From: Microbispora amethystogenes
GTDB lineage: Bacteria; Actinomycetota; Actinomycetes; Streptosporangiales; Streptosporangiaceae
DNA length: 64,000 nucleotides
Direction: 5' to 3'
NCBI RefSeq assembly: GCF_016863015.1
Contig: NZ_BOOB01000059.1
Coordinates: 17,135 to 81,134 of the forward strand
Made by a program: the position numbers and the translations under genes. A model generated the notes under the pieces. That model was not told where the DNA came from, ran no database searches, and worked only from the letters and a program-made list of their open reading frames with translations. Below are positions 43,189-51,949 of the stretch, piece after piece (positions within the stretch are counted from its first letter, which is position 1; each line of letters opens with the position of its first letter).

Positions 43189-43852
43189 CGGGCCCGGCTC
43201 CCAAGCCGCGCTCAGCGCGGGTGACGCGGAGCCGGCCGGCGCGGGTGGTCAGCACCGGCGCGAGAACCGGCCGCCGCCGCAAGGTGACCACCAGCGCGAC
43301 CGCCGGGCCCCGCAGGACCAGCAGGACCAGCGGAGCGGTCACCGCGCCGAGCAGCGACCCCGCCATCACGTCGTGGGGGTAGTGGACCCCCACGAAGACC
43401 CTGGAGAAGGCCTCGGCGACCGCGAGCAGCCCGGCCGCCGGCGCTGTCCTGCGCCACAGGACGGCCAGCGCGACGGCCCCGGCGGCGGCGAAGGTCGCGT
43501 GGTTGCTCGGCAGCGACCAGTCGCCGTACGGAGGGCAGGGCGCCACCGTGACGGCCCCGGCCAGGTCCCAGCAGGGGCGGCGCAGCCGCAGCAGGCTCTT
43601 GATCCCCTCGCTGGCGAGATACGGCACCAGGACGGCGACCGGGGCGAGCAGCGCCAGCGCCATCCGCCGGTCGTCCTCCCGCCGGGCCCGCCACCAGCCC
43701 ACCGCGAGGAACACGACGACGAGCGCGGGAACCACGTCCGTCGCGATCTCCATCGCATGCCGCACCCAGGCGGGAGTGTCCGCGGCGAACGCGACGACCT
43801 CCCGGTACCACTCGGCGCTGATGTCCGGCACGTCCTCGACCTCGACGCCCAC
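43151..43852 (-). CDS. PAP2-family membrane phosphatase
   Basis: A 233-residue type 2 phosphatidic acid phosphatase. Motifs are KSLLRLRRPCW (C1, with K and RP), SLPSNHA (C2, with Asn for the usual Gly) and SRVFVGVHYPHDV (C3, with His and Asp). There are five or six membrane segments. The start is GTG 43852, preceded by GGAGGGAAG. Family members dephosphorylate lipid phosphates such as undecaprenyl pyrophosphate. The tail is Arg-rich. Confidence 0.87.
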   Translation of the reverse strand: MGVEVEDVPDISAEWYREVVAFAADTPAWVRHAMEIATDVVPALVVVFLAVGWWRARREDDRRMALALLAPVAVLVPYLASEGIKSLLRLRRPCWDLAGAVTVAPCPPYGDWSLPSNHATFAAAGAVALAVLWRRTAPAAGLLAVAEAFSRVFVGVHYPHDVMAGSLLGAVTAPLVLLVLRGPAVALVVTLRRRPVLAPVLTTRAGRLRVTRAERGLGAGPAIPRRKAPPHAR

Positions 43853-44032
43853 CGTCTTCCCTCCGTCGTGCCCGTACGCCGGTCCGTCCGGCCCTTCGAC
43901 GCTAGGGACGGCCGTGACGGCGGGCACTGGCGGAAAGTCGCCGGTCACCCTCCACTTTCGTCAATGTCCGGGCAGCCAGCGGACGGCGGGAGGCCGTGAG
44001 CCTCCCGCCGCGTCTGACTCGGGTGCGGACGA

Positions 44033-46231
44033 TCAGGGGTAACTGACCACGTTGACCGGCACGGTGGCCGTGCCCTGGGCCGCGCCGCCCGTGTTGTTGA
44101 TCACGTGGGCGATCGTCCCCACACCGCCCAGCGACACCGTGAGCAGGTCGTGGAACTTCACGGTCGACCTCGTCGGCGCCTCGAAGCCGCGCTCGGCCAC
44201 GACCGAGGGATCGGTGCTGAAGTTGCAGTAGCTGCCCAGACCCCAGGCCTCGTGGGTGGTCACCGAGTCGGCCACCTTGTAGGCGGCGTAGCCGCGGGTC
44301 GAGCCGTTCATCCAGGACGCCTGGTTCGGCGGGTCGTACGGCAGTTCGTTCTGGAAGAAGATGGTCCGGCCGCCCTGGCCGTTCCAGATCACCTCGTACT
44401 TCTTGTAGTGCTCGACGAACAGGCCGTACGCCGTGACGTTGTCGCCGTTGACGATCAGCCCGGTGTCGGCCGGGTTGCTGTTCCAGCCGACGCCCGCGCC
44501 GTGGTCGGCCCGCCACGCCCAGATGTGATCGATGATCGTGTTGTGGTTGTTCACGACGAGGCTGGTCGTGGCCGATCCGGGGCCCGCGCCGCCGATGCGG
44601 AAGAACACGTCCTGGATCGAGGTGGGGTTGGCCGCGTGACCCGCCGAGGCGCCGTCGGGGCCGACCCGCAGCAGCACCGGCGAGTTGACCGTTCCGGCGT
44701 CGAACAGCAGCCCGGCGAGCTTCACGCCGTCGACGTCCGCGACGTTCATCGCGACGACGCCGCCGTCCGGGATCAGGGTCGCGTAGCCGAGCCCGAGCAC
44801 CACTGTGTCCGGCCGGGTCACGTTGATCGTCTGGTTCAGGTGGTAGACGCCCGGCGTGAACAGCAGGTTGAGGCCCTGGGCCAGCGCCTGGTTGAGCGTG
44901 GCCGCGCCGTCGGACGGCTTGGCGACGTAGAACTGCGTGAGCGGGATCGACGTGCCGGGAGTCGCGCCGTTCGCCCAGCTCGCGCCGCTGGAGTTGGTGC
45001 GCAGAGACGGGACGAACACCCGGTAGGCGCCGCCCGAGTCGACGTACAGGTACGGCTTCTCACGCGTCACCGGGCTCTGCGCCAGCGTGGTGTACGGCGG
45101 GTTCGGGAAACTCTGGGCGGGAGCGCCGACGACGCCGGAGAAGACCATGTTCCAGACGCCGTTGGTCCAGCCGCCGACGCTGCTGTCACGGGTGAACCAC
45201 TGCTGCTGGGAGTACGGCCCGACCGTTCCGTCGATCTTGCTGTCGGCGATGTAGCCGCCGCTGGCCCAGCCGTACCCGTTGGGCGCGAGGTTCAGCCCGC
45301 CGCGGACGTGGATCCGCCGGAACGGCGCGGCCTGCGCGACGGCCCAGCGGTCGGTGCCGTTCACCGGGACGACGGCGAGGTTCTCGGCCGAGCGCCAGAA
45401 GTTCTGGGTGGCGTTGCCGTTGAACCAGCCCGCGTCGACGGTGATGTCCCCGTTGATCGTGACGTTGTCGGGCGACTGGCCGAGACCGGCGATGGAGGTG
45501 TAGAAGCCGATCTGGGCGTTGAGGCCGCTGTAGGTGCCGGGCTTGAACAGTAAGGCGTACCGCTGGCTGCCGAACTGGTTCGACTCCTGCTGCTTGAAGA
45601 TCGTGTCGAGCGTGCTCTGGATGCTCGCACCGGACATCGACGGGTCGAAGATCCGCACGTTCGGCCCGAGGTCGCCGCCCCCGGGGAGGGTGCCGCCGTC
45701 GGTGACGACGTTCACCCCGAACTCCCAGAGCGAGTATCCGTACTGGGTGGCGCGGGTGAGGCCGTACATGCGGACGTAGCGGCCCGTCGCCGCGAGGTCG
45801 AGCGTCTGCGTGCCGGACACGCCGGCGACGGTCGAGGTGGCGTCCGTCCACGACGAGCCGTTGGCCGAGACCTGGATCTTGAAGGTCTGGGCGCGGGCGG
45901 TCTCCCAGTTCAGGGCCACCCGGCAGATCTGCTGGGAGCTGCCGAGGTCGACCTGGACCCACTGGGGGTCGCTGAACGCGCTCGACCAGCGGGTGCCGGT
46001 GTTGCCGTCGAAGGCGGCCGAGGCGGGTGTCCCCGCGTTCTCCGTCGAGGAGGCCGACGACGGCCGGCCCTGTGCGGCGTTCGCCGTGCCGCACACGGCC
46101 GCCGCGGCGCTGTAGGAGGCAGGGAGGACGCCGGTCACCGCCGCGAACGTGGACAGCGCGGCGAGACCGGCGGTGACGAGTCCGGCACGCCGGCGCCGGG
46201 TGCGCGGCCGAAGACGGGAGGAGGGAGGCAT
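44033..46231 (-). CDS. Secreted discoidin (F5/8 C) and beta-helix protein
   Basis: A 732-residue exported protein. The signal peptide has four Arg and a hydrophobic core ending ASYSAAAAV. Residues 50-175 form an F5/8 type C (CBM32-like) domain, with SASSTENAGTPASAAFDGNTGTRWSSAF and WVQVDLGSS. A right-handed beta-helix region follows, with repeated N-T/I-I turns (NHNTIIDHIWAWRADHGAG). It resembles actinobacterial carbohydrate-active proteins sometimes labelled adenylyl cyclase. The likely role is binding and cutting a polysaccharide; the specific family is not fixed. AAGGAGA lies five bases before the ATG. Confidence 0.75.
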   Translation of the reverse strand: MPPSSRLRPRTRRRRAGLVTAGLAALSTFAAVTGVLPASYSAAAAVCGTANAAQGRPSSASSTENAGTPASAAFDGNTGTRWSSAFSDPQWVQVDLGSSQQICRVALNWETARAQTFKIQVSANGSSWTDATSTVAGVSGTQTLDLAATGRYVRMYGLTRATQYGYSLWEFGVNVVTDGGTLPGGGDLGPNVRIFDPSMSGASIQSTLDTIFKQQESNQFGSQRYALLFKPGTYSGLNAQIGFYTSIAGLGQSPDNVTINGDITVDAGWFNGNATQNFWRSAENLAVVPVNGTDRWAVAQAAPFRRIHVRGGLNLAPNGYGWASGGYIADSKIDGTVGPYSQQQWFTRDSSVGGWTNGVWNMVFSGVVGAPAQSFPNPPYTTLAQSPVTREKPYLYVDSGGAYRVFVPSLRTNSSGASWANGATPGTSIPLTQFYVAKPSDGAATLNQALAQGLNLLFTPGVYHLNQTINVTRPDTVVLGLGYATLIPDGGVVAMNVADVDGVKLAGLLFDAGTVNSPVLLRVGPDGASAGHAANPTSIQDVFFRIGGAGPGSATTSLVVNNHNTIIDHIWAWRADHGAGVGWNSNPADTGLIVNGDNVTAYGLFVEHYKKYEVIWNGQGGRTIFFQNELPYDPPNQASWMNGSTRGYAAYKVADSVTTHEAWGLGSYCNFSTDPSVVAERGFEAPTRSTVKFHDLLTVSLGGVGTIAHVINNTGGAAQGTATVPVNVVSYP

Positions 46232-46326
46232 GCGGTCTCCTTGGGCGGTGCCCCTCGGCGGGGGACCTGGGGGGTGGAGAGATCGGCGGCATGAGCGTCC
46301 GTCCGCGCGCTGCTTATGTCAAGGCT

Positions 46327-46345
46327 TATTTCACAATTAGAAATA
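46327..46345. promoter_or_regulatory. TATTTC-N7-GAAATA palindrome, probable ROK operator
   Basis: Perfect six-base arms flank a seven-base centre, in an AT-rich stretch 96 bases before the discoidin gene start and just past the ROK gene end. TTC-N7-GAA also occurs before the ROK gene itself (47700-47720). NagC/Mlc-type ROK repressors bind similar AT-rich sites. Confidence 0.6.
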
Positions 46346-46386
46346 TGTGCCACGACCGTCATGCGACGGGGGCACTCCACGGCATG

Positions 46387-47571
46387 TCAGCCCGCGGCGG
46401 TGATCCTGGCGACCTGGGGCGTGTTGAGGAACTCCTCCAGCACGAGCGTGGCGGCGCCGAGCGCGACGGCGTCGGGGCCGAGACGGCCGAGGACGATCGA
46501 CGTCGCGGCGTACGGCTCGGCCAGGGAGTTCGCGGCCGTGGCGCGGCGGATCTCGGGCAGCAGGCGCTCGCCGAGCCGGGCGCCGACCCAGCCGCCGATC
46601 ACGATCTTCTCGGGGTTGACCAGGTTGACCAGGTTGGCCAGGCCCACACCGAGGTAGGTGACCGTCTCCTGGATCACCGGGGACTCCGAGGCGAGCAGAC
46701 GGTCGAGGTCCTCCTCCCAGTCGCCCTGGGAGCCGACGCCGGCCCGGTCGAGGATCGCCTCGATCCCGACGTACGCCTCAAGGCATCCCCGCCCGCCGCA
46801 GCGGCAGGGCCGGCCACCGGCCACGATCTTGGTGTGTCCCCACTCCCCCGCGCTGTTGCTGACCCCTCTGAAGGTGGTGCCGTCGGCCACGATCGTCGCG
46901 CCCACGCCCACCCCGAGCAGCACGATCACCGCCTCCGAGGACCCCCGGCCGGAGCCGAACCACAACTCGGCCTGGCCCAGCGTCTTGGCGCCGTTGTCCA
47001 CGTACAGCGGGAGCGAGGTGCCGCGGCGCAGGAGCGCGCCGAGCGGAACACCGTCCCAGCCGAAGGGCTTGGCGTGGATGACCCCGTCGGGGCCGGGCTC
47101 GACGATGCCGGGGACGCCCACGCCGATCCCGAGCACCTGCTCGGTGGGGACGCCCGCGTCGGAGAGCACGACCTCGACGCCCGCCAGGATGTGCCGGGCG
47201 ACCAGTTCGGGGTCGTGCCTGGCGGGCCGCAGCACGTAGTCGACCTTGGCCCGCTCGGTCATCTCCAGGTCGAACAACCCCACCCGGACGTGGTTCTCGG
47301 CCATGTCGACGCCCACGGCGAAGCCGTACTCCGGGTTGACCCGCAGCAGGACGCGGGGGCGGCCGCCGTCCGACTCCACCTGGCCCGCCTCGACCACGAT
47401 GTTCTCGCCCAGCAGACCGGCGGTCATCGTGCTGACCGTCGCGGCGCTCAGACCCGTGCGCGCCGTGAGGTCGTTGCGGCTGGTGGGCCCGGAGAAGTAG
47501 AGCGTGTGCAGCAGCACGGCCCGGTTGCCCCTGCGGATGTCCCGCACCGTCCTGCGCTCGGGCCTCGCCAT
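46387..47571 (-). CDS. ROK-family transcriptional repressor
   Basis: A 394-residue NagC/XylR-type ROK regulator. The wHTH spans about residues 10-65 (NRAVLLHTLYFSGPTSRNDLTARTGLSAATVSTM). The sugar-kinase-like domain has GVGVDMAENHV, GVGVPGIVE, GEWGHTKI and the zinc site CRCGGRGCLEAY. ATG 47571 is chosen for GGGGAGG upstream. It lies before the secreted discoidin gene on the same strand, so it probably controls that gene in response to a sugar. Confidence 0.9.
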   Translation of the reverse strand: MARPERRTVRDIRRGNRAVLLHTLYFSGPTSRNDLTARTGLSAATVSTMTAGLLGENIVVEAGQVESDGGRPRVLLRVNPEYGFAVGVDMAENHVRVGLFDLEMTERAKVDYVLRPARHDPELVARHILAGVEVVLSDAGVPTEQVLGIGVGVPGIVEPGPDGVIHAKPFGWDGVPLGALLRRGTSLPLYVDNGAKTLGQAELWFGSGRGSSEAVIVLLGVGVGATIVADGTTFRGVSNSAGEWGHTKIVAGGRPCRCGGRGCLEAYVGIEAILDRAGVGSQGDWEEDLDRLLASESPVIQETVTYLGVGLANLVNLVNPEKIVIGGWVGARLGERLLPEIRRATAANSLAEPYAATSIVLGRLGPDAVALGAATLVLEEFLNTPQVARITAAG

Positions 47572-47699
47572 GACCGACCTCCCCGTCGTCACGGGTCATC
47601 TTAGTTCAGGAGCGAAAACAAGCGGCTTCGTCCTGTCACGCCTCATCACCGTGGCAGCCGCCGGTTACCCGGCCGTTACGAAGGCGTGTCGCCACCACG

Positions 47700-47720
47700 T
47701 TTGTTCGCGCCCTGAACAAA
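47700..47720. promoter_or_regulatory. TTTGTTC-N7-GAACAAA palindrome upstream of ROK gene
   Basis: Perfect seven-base arms around a seven-base centre lie about 130 bases before the ROK start. A weaker half-match (AGTTC then GAAAAC) lies at 47603-47619. Layout equals that of 46327-46345, which suggests autoregulation. Confidence 0.6.
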
Positions 47721-47776
47721 GAAGATCGGAACGGCCCCGGCGGCCTGGCACGGGCCGCCGGGGGCACCGTCCCGGG

Positions 47777-48412
47777 TCAGTCGAACTGCAGCTCGGTGTT
47801 ACGGCTGCGCTTCAGCTCGTAGAAGTACGGGAACCGCGCCATGTCGTGGGCGCCGTCGAAGACGCGCAGAGCCTCCTCGCCACGCGGGATGCGGGTCATC
47901 ACCGGGCCGAAGAACGCCACGCCGTCGATGTGGATCGTGGGGGTGCCCACCTCGTCGCCGACCGGGTCCATGCCCTCGTGATGGCTGCGCCGCAGGGCCT
48001 CGTCGTACTCGTCGGTCGCGGCGGCCTCGGCCAGCTCGGCGGGCAGCCCGACTTCGGCGAGCGCCTCCTTGGCGACCAGCTCGTAGTCCTTGTTGCCCTG
48101 GTTGTGGATGCGGGTGCCCATCGCGGTGTAGAGGTCGCGCAGCACGCCCTCGCCGTGCCGCTCGGCGGCGGCGATGCACACCCGCACCGGGCCCCACCCG
48201 CGGCCGAGCAGCTCGCGGTAGCTCTCGGGCAGTTCGTCCCTGCCCTCGTTCAGCACCGAGAGGCTCATCACCCGGAACCGCAGGTCGATGTCCCGGTGCT
48301 GCTCGACCTCCAGGATCCACCGCGACGTGATCCACGCGAACGGGCAGATGGGGTCGAAGTAGAAATCCACCTTGGGACGGCTGTCGGTGCCTGCCTGGCC
48401 GGTTGCGCTCAT
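47777..48412 (-). CDS. DsbA-like mycothiol-dependent nitroreductase
   Basis: A 211-residue DsbA-fold protein of the Rv2466c (mycothiol-dependent nitroreductase) kind. The active site region [13 protein letters not shown] has one Cys in place of the CxxC pair of many DsbA proteins. [26 protein letters not shown] carries the family's cis-Pro. Such enzymes use mycothiol and F420-independent reduction in actinobacteria. The start is ATG 48412. Confidence 0.85.
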   Translation of the reverse strand: MSATGQAGTDSRPKVDFYFDPICPFAWITSRWILEVEQHRDIDLRFRVMSLSVLNEGRDELPESYRELLGRGWGPVRVCIAAAERHGEGVLRDLYTAMGTRIHNQGNKDYELVAKEALAEVGLPAELAEAAATDEYDEALRRSHHEGMDPVGDEVGTPTIHIDGVAFFGPVMTRIPRGEEALRVFDGAHDMARFPYFYELKRSRNTELQFD

Positions 48413-48613
48413 GGACGGACTCCCCTGAAGAGGTTGACGGAGGATCGGGGGGCTCCGCGAGCGTATCCACAGGTGGGACGGACACGGACACGCGCCCCGA
48501 CCCCTGAAACCTCCGGGCGTCCGCCCTCATTCCCGGCAGACATTGCGGAGATCCGGCGGGCACGCGCCCGGTGGCCGCCCGGAAGCGTCGGCCGGGGTCT
48601 CTAAGGTGTCCCC

Positions 48614-49426
48614 ATGGCTGAGATCCACGAGAAGCCGGGGACCCACGAGAAAGCGGCGACCAACGAGAAGGCGGCGGCCCTGCGGGCGCTCCACGTGCCC
48701 GGCGACCCCGTCGTCCTGCCCAACGCCTGGGACGCCGCCTCGGCGCGGGCCGTCGCGGCGGCCGGGTTCCCCGCCGTCGCCACCGGCAGCGCGGCGGTCG
48801 CCGCCGCCCTGGGCTACGCGGACGGCCAGGACACCCCGGTCGACGAGATGCTCGCCGCCGTGGCCCGCATCAGCCGGGTCGTGTCCGTCCCCGTCACCGC
48901 CGACGTCGAGCGCGGCTACGGCCTCGACCCGGCCCTGCTGGTCCGGCGGCTGGCCGAGGCGGGCGCCGTGGGCTGCAACCTGGAGGACTCCGACCCCGCG
49001 ACCGGTTCCCTGCTCGGCGCGGCCGAGCAGGCCGGGTTCCTGGCCGCCGTACGCGCGGCGGCGGCCGAGGCCGGCGTCGATCTCGTGATCAACGCCAGGG
49101 TCGACACCTTCATCCACGGTTCCGGGTCGCCGGAGGAGAGGCTGGCCGAGGCGGTCGACCGCGGCCGCCGTTACCTCGAGGCCGGCGCCGACTGCGTCTA
49201 CCCGATCCTCGCGAGCGATCCCGAGGTGATCCGCGTGCTGGTGCCGGAGATCGGGGGGCCCGTCAACGTGTACTTCCAGCCGGGCATGCCCGCCGTCCGC
49301 GACCTCGCGGCCCTCGGTGTCGCCCGGATCAGCTTCGGGCCGGGCCTCCACAGAGCGGCCCAGGAGTTCACGGCCCGGATGCTCGGCGCGATCGCGCGGG
49401 GCGACGACCCGTTCCCGTCCGGCTGA
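48614..49426 (+). CDS. Isocitrate lyase/PEP mutase family enzyme
   Basis: A 270-residue ICL/PEPM enzyme. It has the beta-barrel with PNAWDAASARAVAAAGFPAVATGS, PVTADVERGYG (metal-binding DxE), NLEDSD and INARVDTFI. It lacks the KKCGH-type loop of isocitrate lyase, so PEP-mutase-like or oxaloacetate-decarboxylase-like chemistry is more likely. TAAGGT at 48602-48607 lies seven bases before the ATG, which fits a leaderless start. The N-terminal 18 residues are Glu/Lys-rich. Confidence 0.85.
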   Translation: MAEIHEKPGTHEKAATNEKAAALRALHVPGDPVVLPNAWDAASARAVAAAGFPAVATGSAAVAAALGYADGQDTPVDEMLAAVARISRVVSVPVTADVERGYGLDPALLVRRLAEAGAVGCNLEDSDPATGSLLGAAEQAGFLAAVRAAAAEAGVDLVINARVDTFIHGSGSPEERLAEAVDRGRRYLEAGADCVYPILASDPEVIRVLVPEIGGPVNVYFQPGMPAVRDLAALGVARISFGPGLHRAAQEFTARMLGAIARGDDPFPSG

Positions 49427-49454
49427 TCCGGCCCATCTCACCCGGCGGTTTCGG

Positions 49455-49898
49455 TCACCCGGCGTACGACCAGCCCGACCAGCGGTCGATCTCGACGAGG
49501 ATCGCGGGCCCGGCCGGAGGGCGGTCGCGATACTGGGCGTACTTCGCGGCGAGCCACGCCACGGCCCGGTCGCGGGCGGGTCCGCTCTCGGCGACGCGTG
49601 CCCGCCCGTCGGCCCGCACCCACCACAGCCGCTCCCAGTCCTCCTCGTAGTGGTCGGCGAGCAGGCAGACACGGGGGTTCTCGCGGATGTCGCGCAGGCG
49701 CCGCAGGTCCGCGGTGCTCTTCGGCTTGTGGTCCACAGCGGTCACCACCACGTCCAGGGGCTCGGGCGCCTCGGAGGCGTACGCCGTGGCGAACGTCACC
49801 GGGACGAGGCGCGGCGCCCCCTCGGCCCCGGCGGTCGCGAGGCGGGCCACCCTGGCCGCCGCGAACAACTCGCGGGCCCGGCCCTCGGGCATCCTCAC
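49455..49898 (-). CDS. PPOX-class F420-dependent oxidoreductase (TIGR03668-like)
   Basis: A 147-residue split-barrel flavin/F420 protein. It has the VARLATAGAEGAPRLVPVTFAT opening, KPKSTADLRRLRDIRENPRVCLLADHY and a DWERLWWVRADGRARV strand. TAGCCT at 49910-49905 lies seven bases before GTG 49898, so a leaderless start there is plausible; ATG 49892 is in frame. A 5'-truncated relative of the wider family is at 23588. Confidence 0.88.
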   Translation of the reverse strand: MRMPEGRARELFAAARVARLATAGAEGAPRLVPVTFATAYASEAPEPLDVVVTAVDHKPKSTADLRRLRDIRENPRVCLLADHYEEDWERLWWVRADGRARVAESGPARDRAVAWLAAKYAQYRDRPPAGPAILVEIDRWSGWSYAG

Positions 49899-49956
49899 CC
49901 GTCCAGGCTACGGCGTCGCCGCGTCGACGCGGTTGATCGTCTGTGGGAGGCGGCTT

Positions 49957-50373
49957 ATGGTGTGCGCCATGGAGGCATCTGAGTTACTCGAGCGGGCCCG
50001 CTCGCGCGCTACCGACCCCGAAGATCCCCTGGAAGTGCTGTCCGCCGCGATCGCGCTGTGCGGCGAACCGGGCGGCGAGGCCGACGCCCTGCTCGACCTC
50101 GCCGTACGCCGGGCCCGGGAGGCCGGCGCGTCCTGGACCGCCATCGGCGAGCGGCTGGGCTACGTCCGCCGGCCCGCGCGGAGGCGCTTCACCCCCGCCT
50201 TCGCCCACCGGCACCTGGTCAACCGCCGCATGAAGCGCGAGGTCGCCTGCTCCTTCTGCCGGAGGCCGCCGGGGCCGCGGGTCCACATGGTCCACGGCGA
50301 GGGCGGGCGCATCTGCGACAAGTGCGTGGCCCTGGCGGGCGACATCGTCGCCGGGCTGGCCCGCCGCCGCTGA
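49957..50373 (+). CDS. HTH protein with ClpX-type zinc finger
   Basis: A 138-residue protein. Residues 5-60 form an HTH-like helical bundle (ARRAREAGASWTAIGERLGYVRRPARRRF). Residues about 92-125 form a C4 zinc finger, CSFCRRPPGPRVHMVHGEGGRICDKCV, as in the N-terminus of ClpX but with no AAA+ domain after it. GGGAGG lies six bases before ATG 49957. ClpX fingers bind substrates and adaptors, so a role as adaptor or DNA-binding regulator is possible. Confidence 0.75.
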   Translation: MVCAMEASELLERARSRATDPEDPLEVLSAAIALCGEPGGEADALLDLAVRRAREAGASWTAIGERLGYVRRPARRRFTPAFAHRHLVNRRMKREVACSFCRRPPGPRVHMVHGEGGRICDKCVALAGDIVAGLARRR

Positions 50374-50447
50374 CGACGCCGCCCGGCGCCCCCGCCGGAC
50401 GAGCCGGCGCGGGTGCGCGGGCGCGGGGCCGCCGCCGGGCGGTTCCG

Positions 50448-51686
50448 TCAGGTGACGGTGAGCCGCCGGGCGTAGCGCTCGTCCCGCCACAGTTCCTCGC
50501 CGAGCACCTCCGCCAGCGCGGTCGCCGCGTCGAAGACGTCCACGTGGCGCAGGTACAGCGGGGCGAAGCCGAAGCGGACGAAGTCGGGCTCGCGGTAGTC
50601 GCCGATCACGCCCCGGTCGGCGAGCGCGCGCACCACCGGGTAGCCCTGGGGATGGCGGTAGCTGACCTGGCTGCCCCGCCGCTCCGGGTCGCGGGGAGTG
50701 GCCAGCACGAGCCCGAGCCCCGGGGGGACCAGGTCGTCGAGCAGGTCGATGAACAGCGAGGTGAGGGCCAGGCTCTTGGCCCTCACCTCCGACAGGTCCA
50801 CCCGCTCCCAGATGTCGAGCGACGCGTTCAGCGCGGCGTACGAGAGGATCGGCGGGCTGCCGGTGGCGAACCTGCGCACGCCGGGGGCTGGACGGTAGTG
50901 CGGCTCGAAGTCGAACGGCGCGGCGTGGCCGTGCCAGCCCGACAGCGGGTTGCGGACGGCCTCCTGGTGGCGCGGCGCGACGTAGAGGTAGGCGGGCGCG
51001 CCCGGCCCGCCGTTGAGGTACTTGTAGGTGCAGCCGACCGCGAAGTCCGCCTCGCCCACCCGCACCGGCATCGCCCCGGCGCTGTGGCACAGGTCCCAGA
51101 CCATCAGCGCGCCGGCCGCCTGGACCTGTTCCGTCACCGCCGCCATGTCGCGGGCGGCGCCGGTGCGGTAGTCGACCTGCGAGAGCAGCACGAGCGCCAC
51201 GCCGTCGTCGAGGGCGTCCGCGAGCGACGGGCCCCGCTCCCCGATGTCACGGATCTCGTACGTGCCGAGCGCCTGGGCGGCGCCCTCCACGACGTACCGG
51301 TCGGTGGGGAAGTTGTCGAGATCGGAGACGATCACGCGGCGGTCCGGCCGCAGCGGCAGGGCGGCCGTGACCACCTTGAAGATGTTCACCGAGGTGGAGT
51401 CGCCCGCCAGCACCTCGCCGGGGCCCGCCCCGATCAGGGGCGCGATCCGGTCGCCGGTGCTCTGCGGCATGTCCCACCAGCCGGCCGTGTTCCAGCTGGC
51501 CCCGAGGTGTCTGCCCCACTCGGTCTCGACGGTGCGGGCCACCCGTTCCGGCGTGTGCCGGGGCAGCGCACCCAGCGAGTTGCCCAGCAGGTAGACGACC
51601 CCGGGAGGGAGCGAGAACTCCTCCCGGAAGCCTCGCAGCGGGTCCCTGGCGTCGAGATCCTGACATTCGGCACGGCTGACACCCAT
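50448..51686 (-). CDS. kynU: Kynureninase
   Basis: A 412-residue PLP enzyme that cleaves kynurenine to anthranilate and alanine. Marks are VYLLGNSLGALPRHTPERV, SDLDNFPTDRYV, LLSQVDYRTGAARDM, WDLCHSAGAMPV and the PLP-lysine segment GCTYKYLNGGPGAPAY. ATG 51686 is preceded by GGAGGAGG. No tryptophan dioxygenase or kynurenine formamidase gene is beside it, so it acts with distant partners. A GntR gene is divergent. Confidence 0.94.
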   Translation of the reverse strand: MGVSRAECQDLDARDPLRGFREEFSLPPGVVYLLGNSLGALPRHTPERVARTVETEWGRHLGASWNTAGWWDMPQSTGDRIAPLIGAGPGEVLAGDSTSVNIFKVVTAALPLRPDRRVIVSDLDNFPTDRYVVEGAAQALGTYEIRDIGERGPSLADALDDGVALVLLSQVDYRTGAARDMAAVTEQVQAAGALMVWDLCHSAGAMPVRVGEADFAVGCTYKYLNGGPGAPAYLYVAPRHQEAVRNPLSGWHGHAAPFDFEPHYRPAPGVRRFATGSPPILSYAALNASLDIWERVDLSEVRAKSLALTSLFIDLLDDLVPPGLGLVLATPRDPERRGSQVSYRHPQGYPVVRALADRGVIGDYREPDFVRFGFAPLYLRHVDVFDAATALAEVLGEELWRDERYARRLTVT

Positions 51687-51882
51687 CGGCACCTCCTCCT
51701 TCTCCGCATTATGTCCCGAAATATACGATCTTGTGGAGCATGTGATGACGCAGCGTGGACGGCAGAGCAATACCGGTGAGGACCGTTCCACCGAATGCGG
51801 ACGGCTATAAACCCCAGAGATCACCACAGCGGCACTATCAGCCCAAAGTAAGCACAAGACGCACCCAAGACTCTGTGCGATC

Positions 51883-51912
51883 GTGGACAAGACGGGGCAA
51901 GTTCTCTGGAGA
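51883..51912 (+). promoter_or_regulatory. GTGGACAAG and TTCTCTGGAGA motifs upstream of GntR gene
   Basis: GTGGACAAG at 51883-51891 and TTCTCTGGAGA at 51902-51912 lie 38-67 bases before the GntR start. Both recur, in the same order, at 52708-52716 and 52755-52766 just after that gene. The second is there a perfect 12-base palindrome. This fits GntR binding both sites, which is inference. Confidence 0.5.
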
Positions 51913-51949
51913 CGCCAATCCCCCCGTTGGTGACAGAGGGTGATCAAAC

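Noticed and set aside
44033..46231. Adenylyl cyclase, a label often given to relatives of this protein
   Set aside because: Signal peptide, discoidin domain and beta-helix are seen; no cyclase motif is present.
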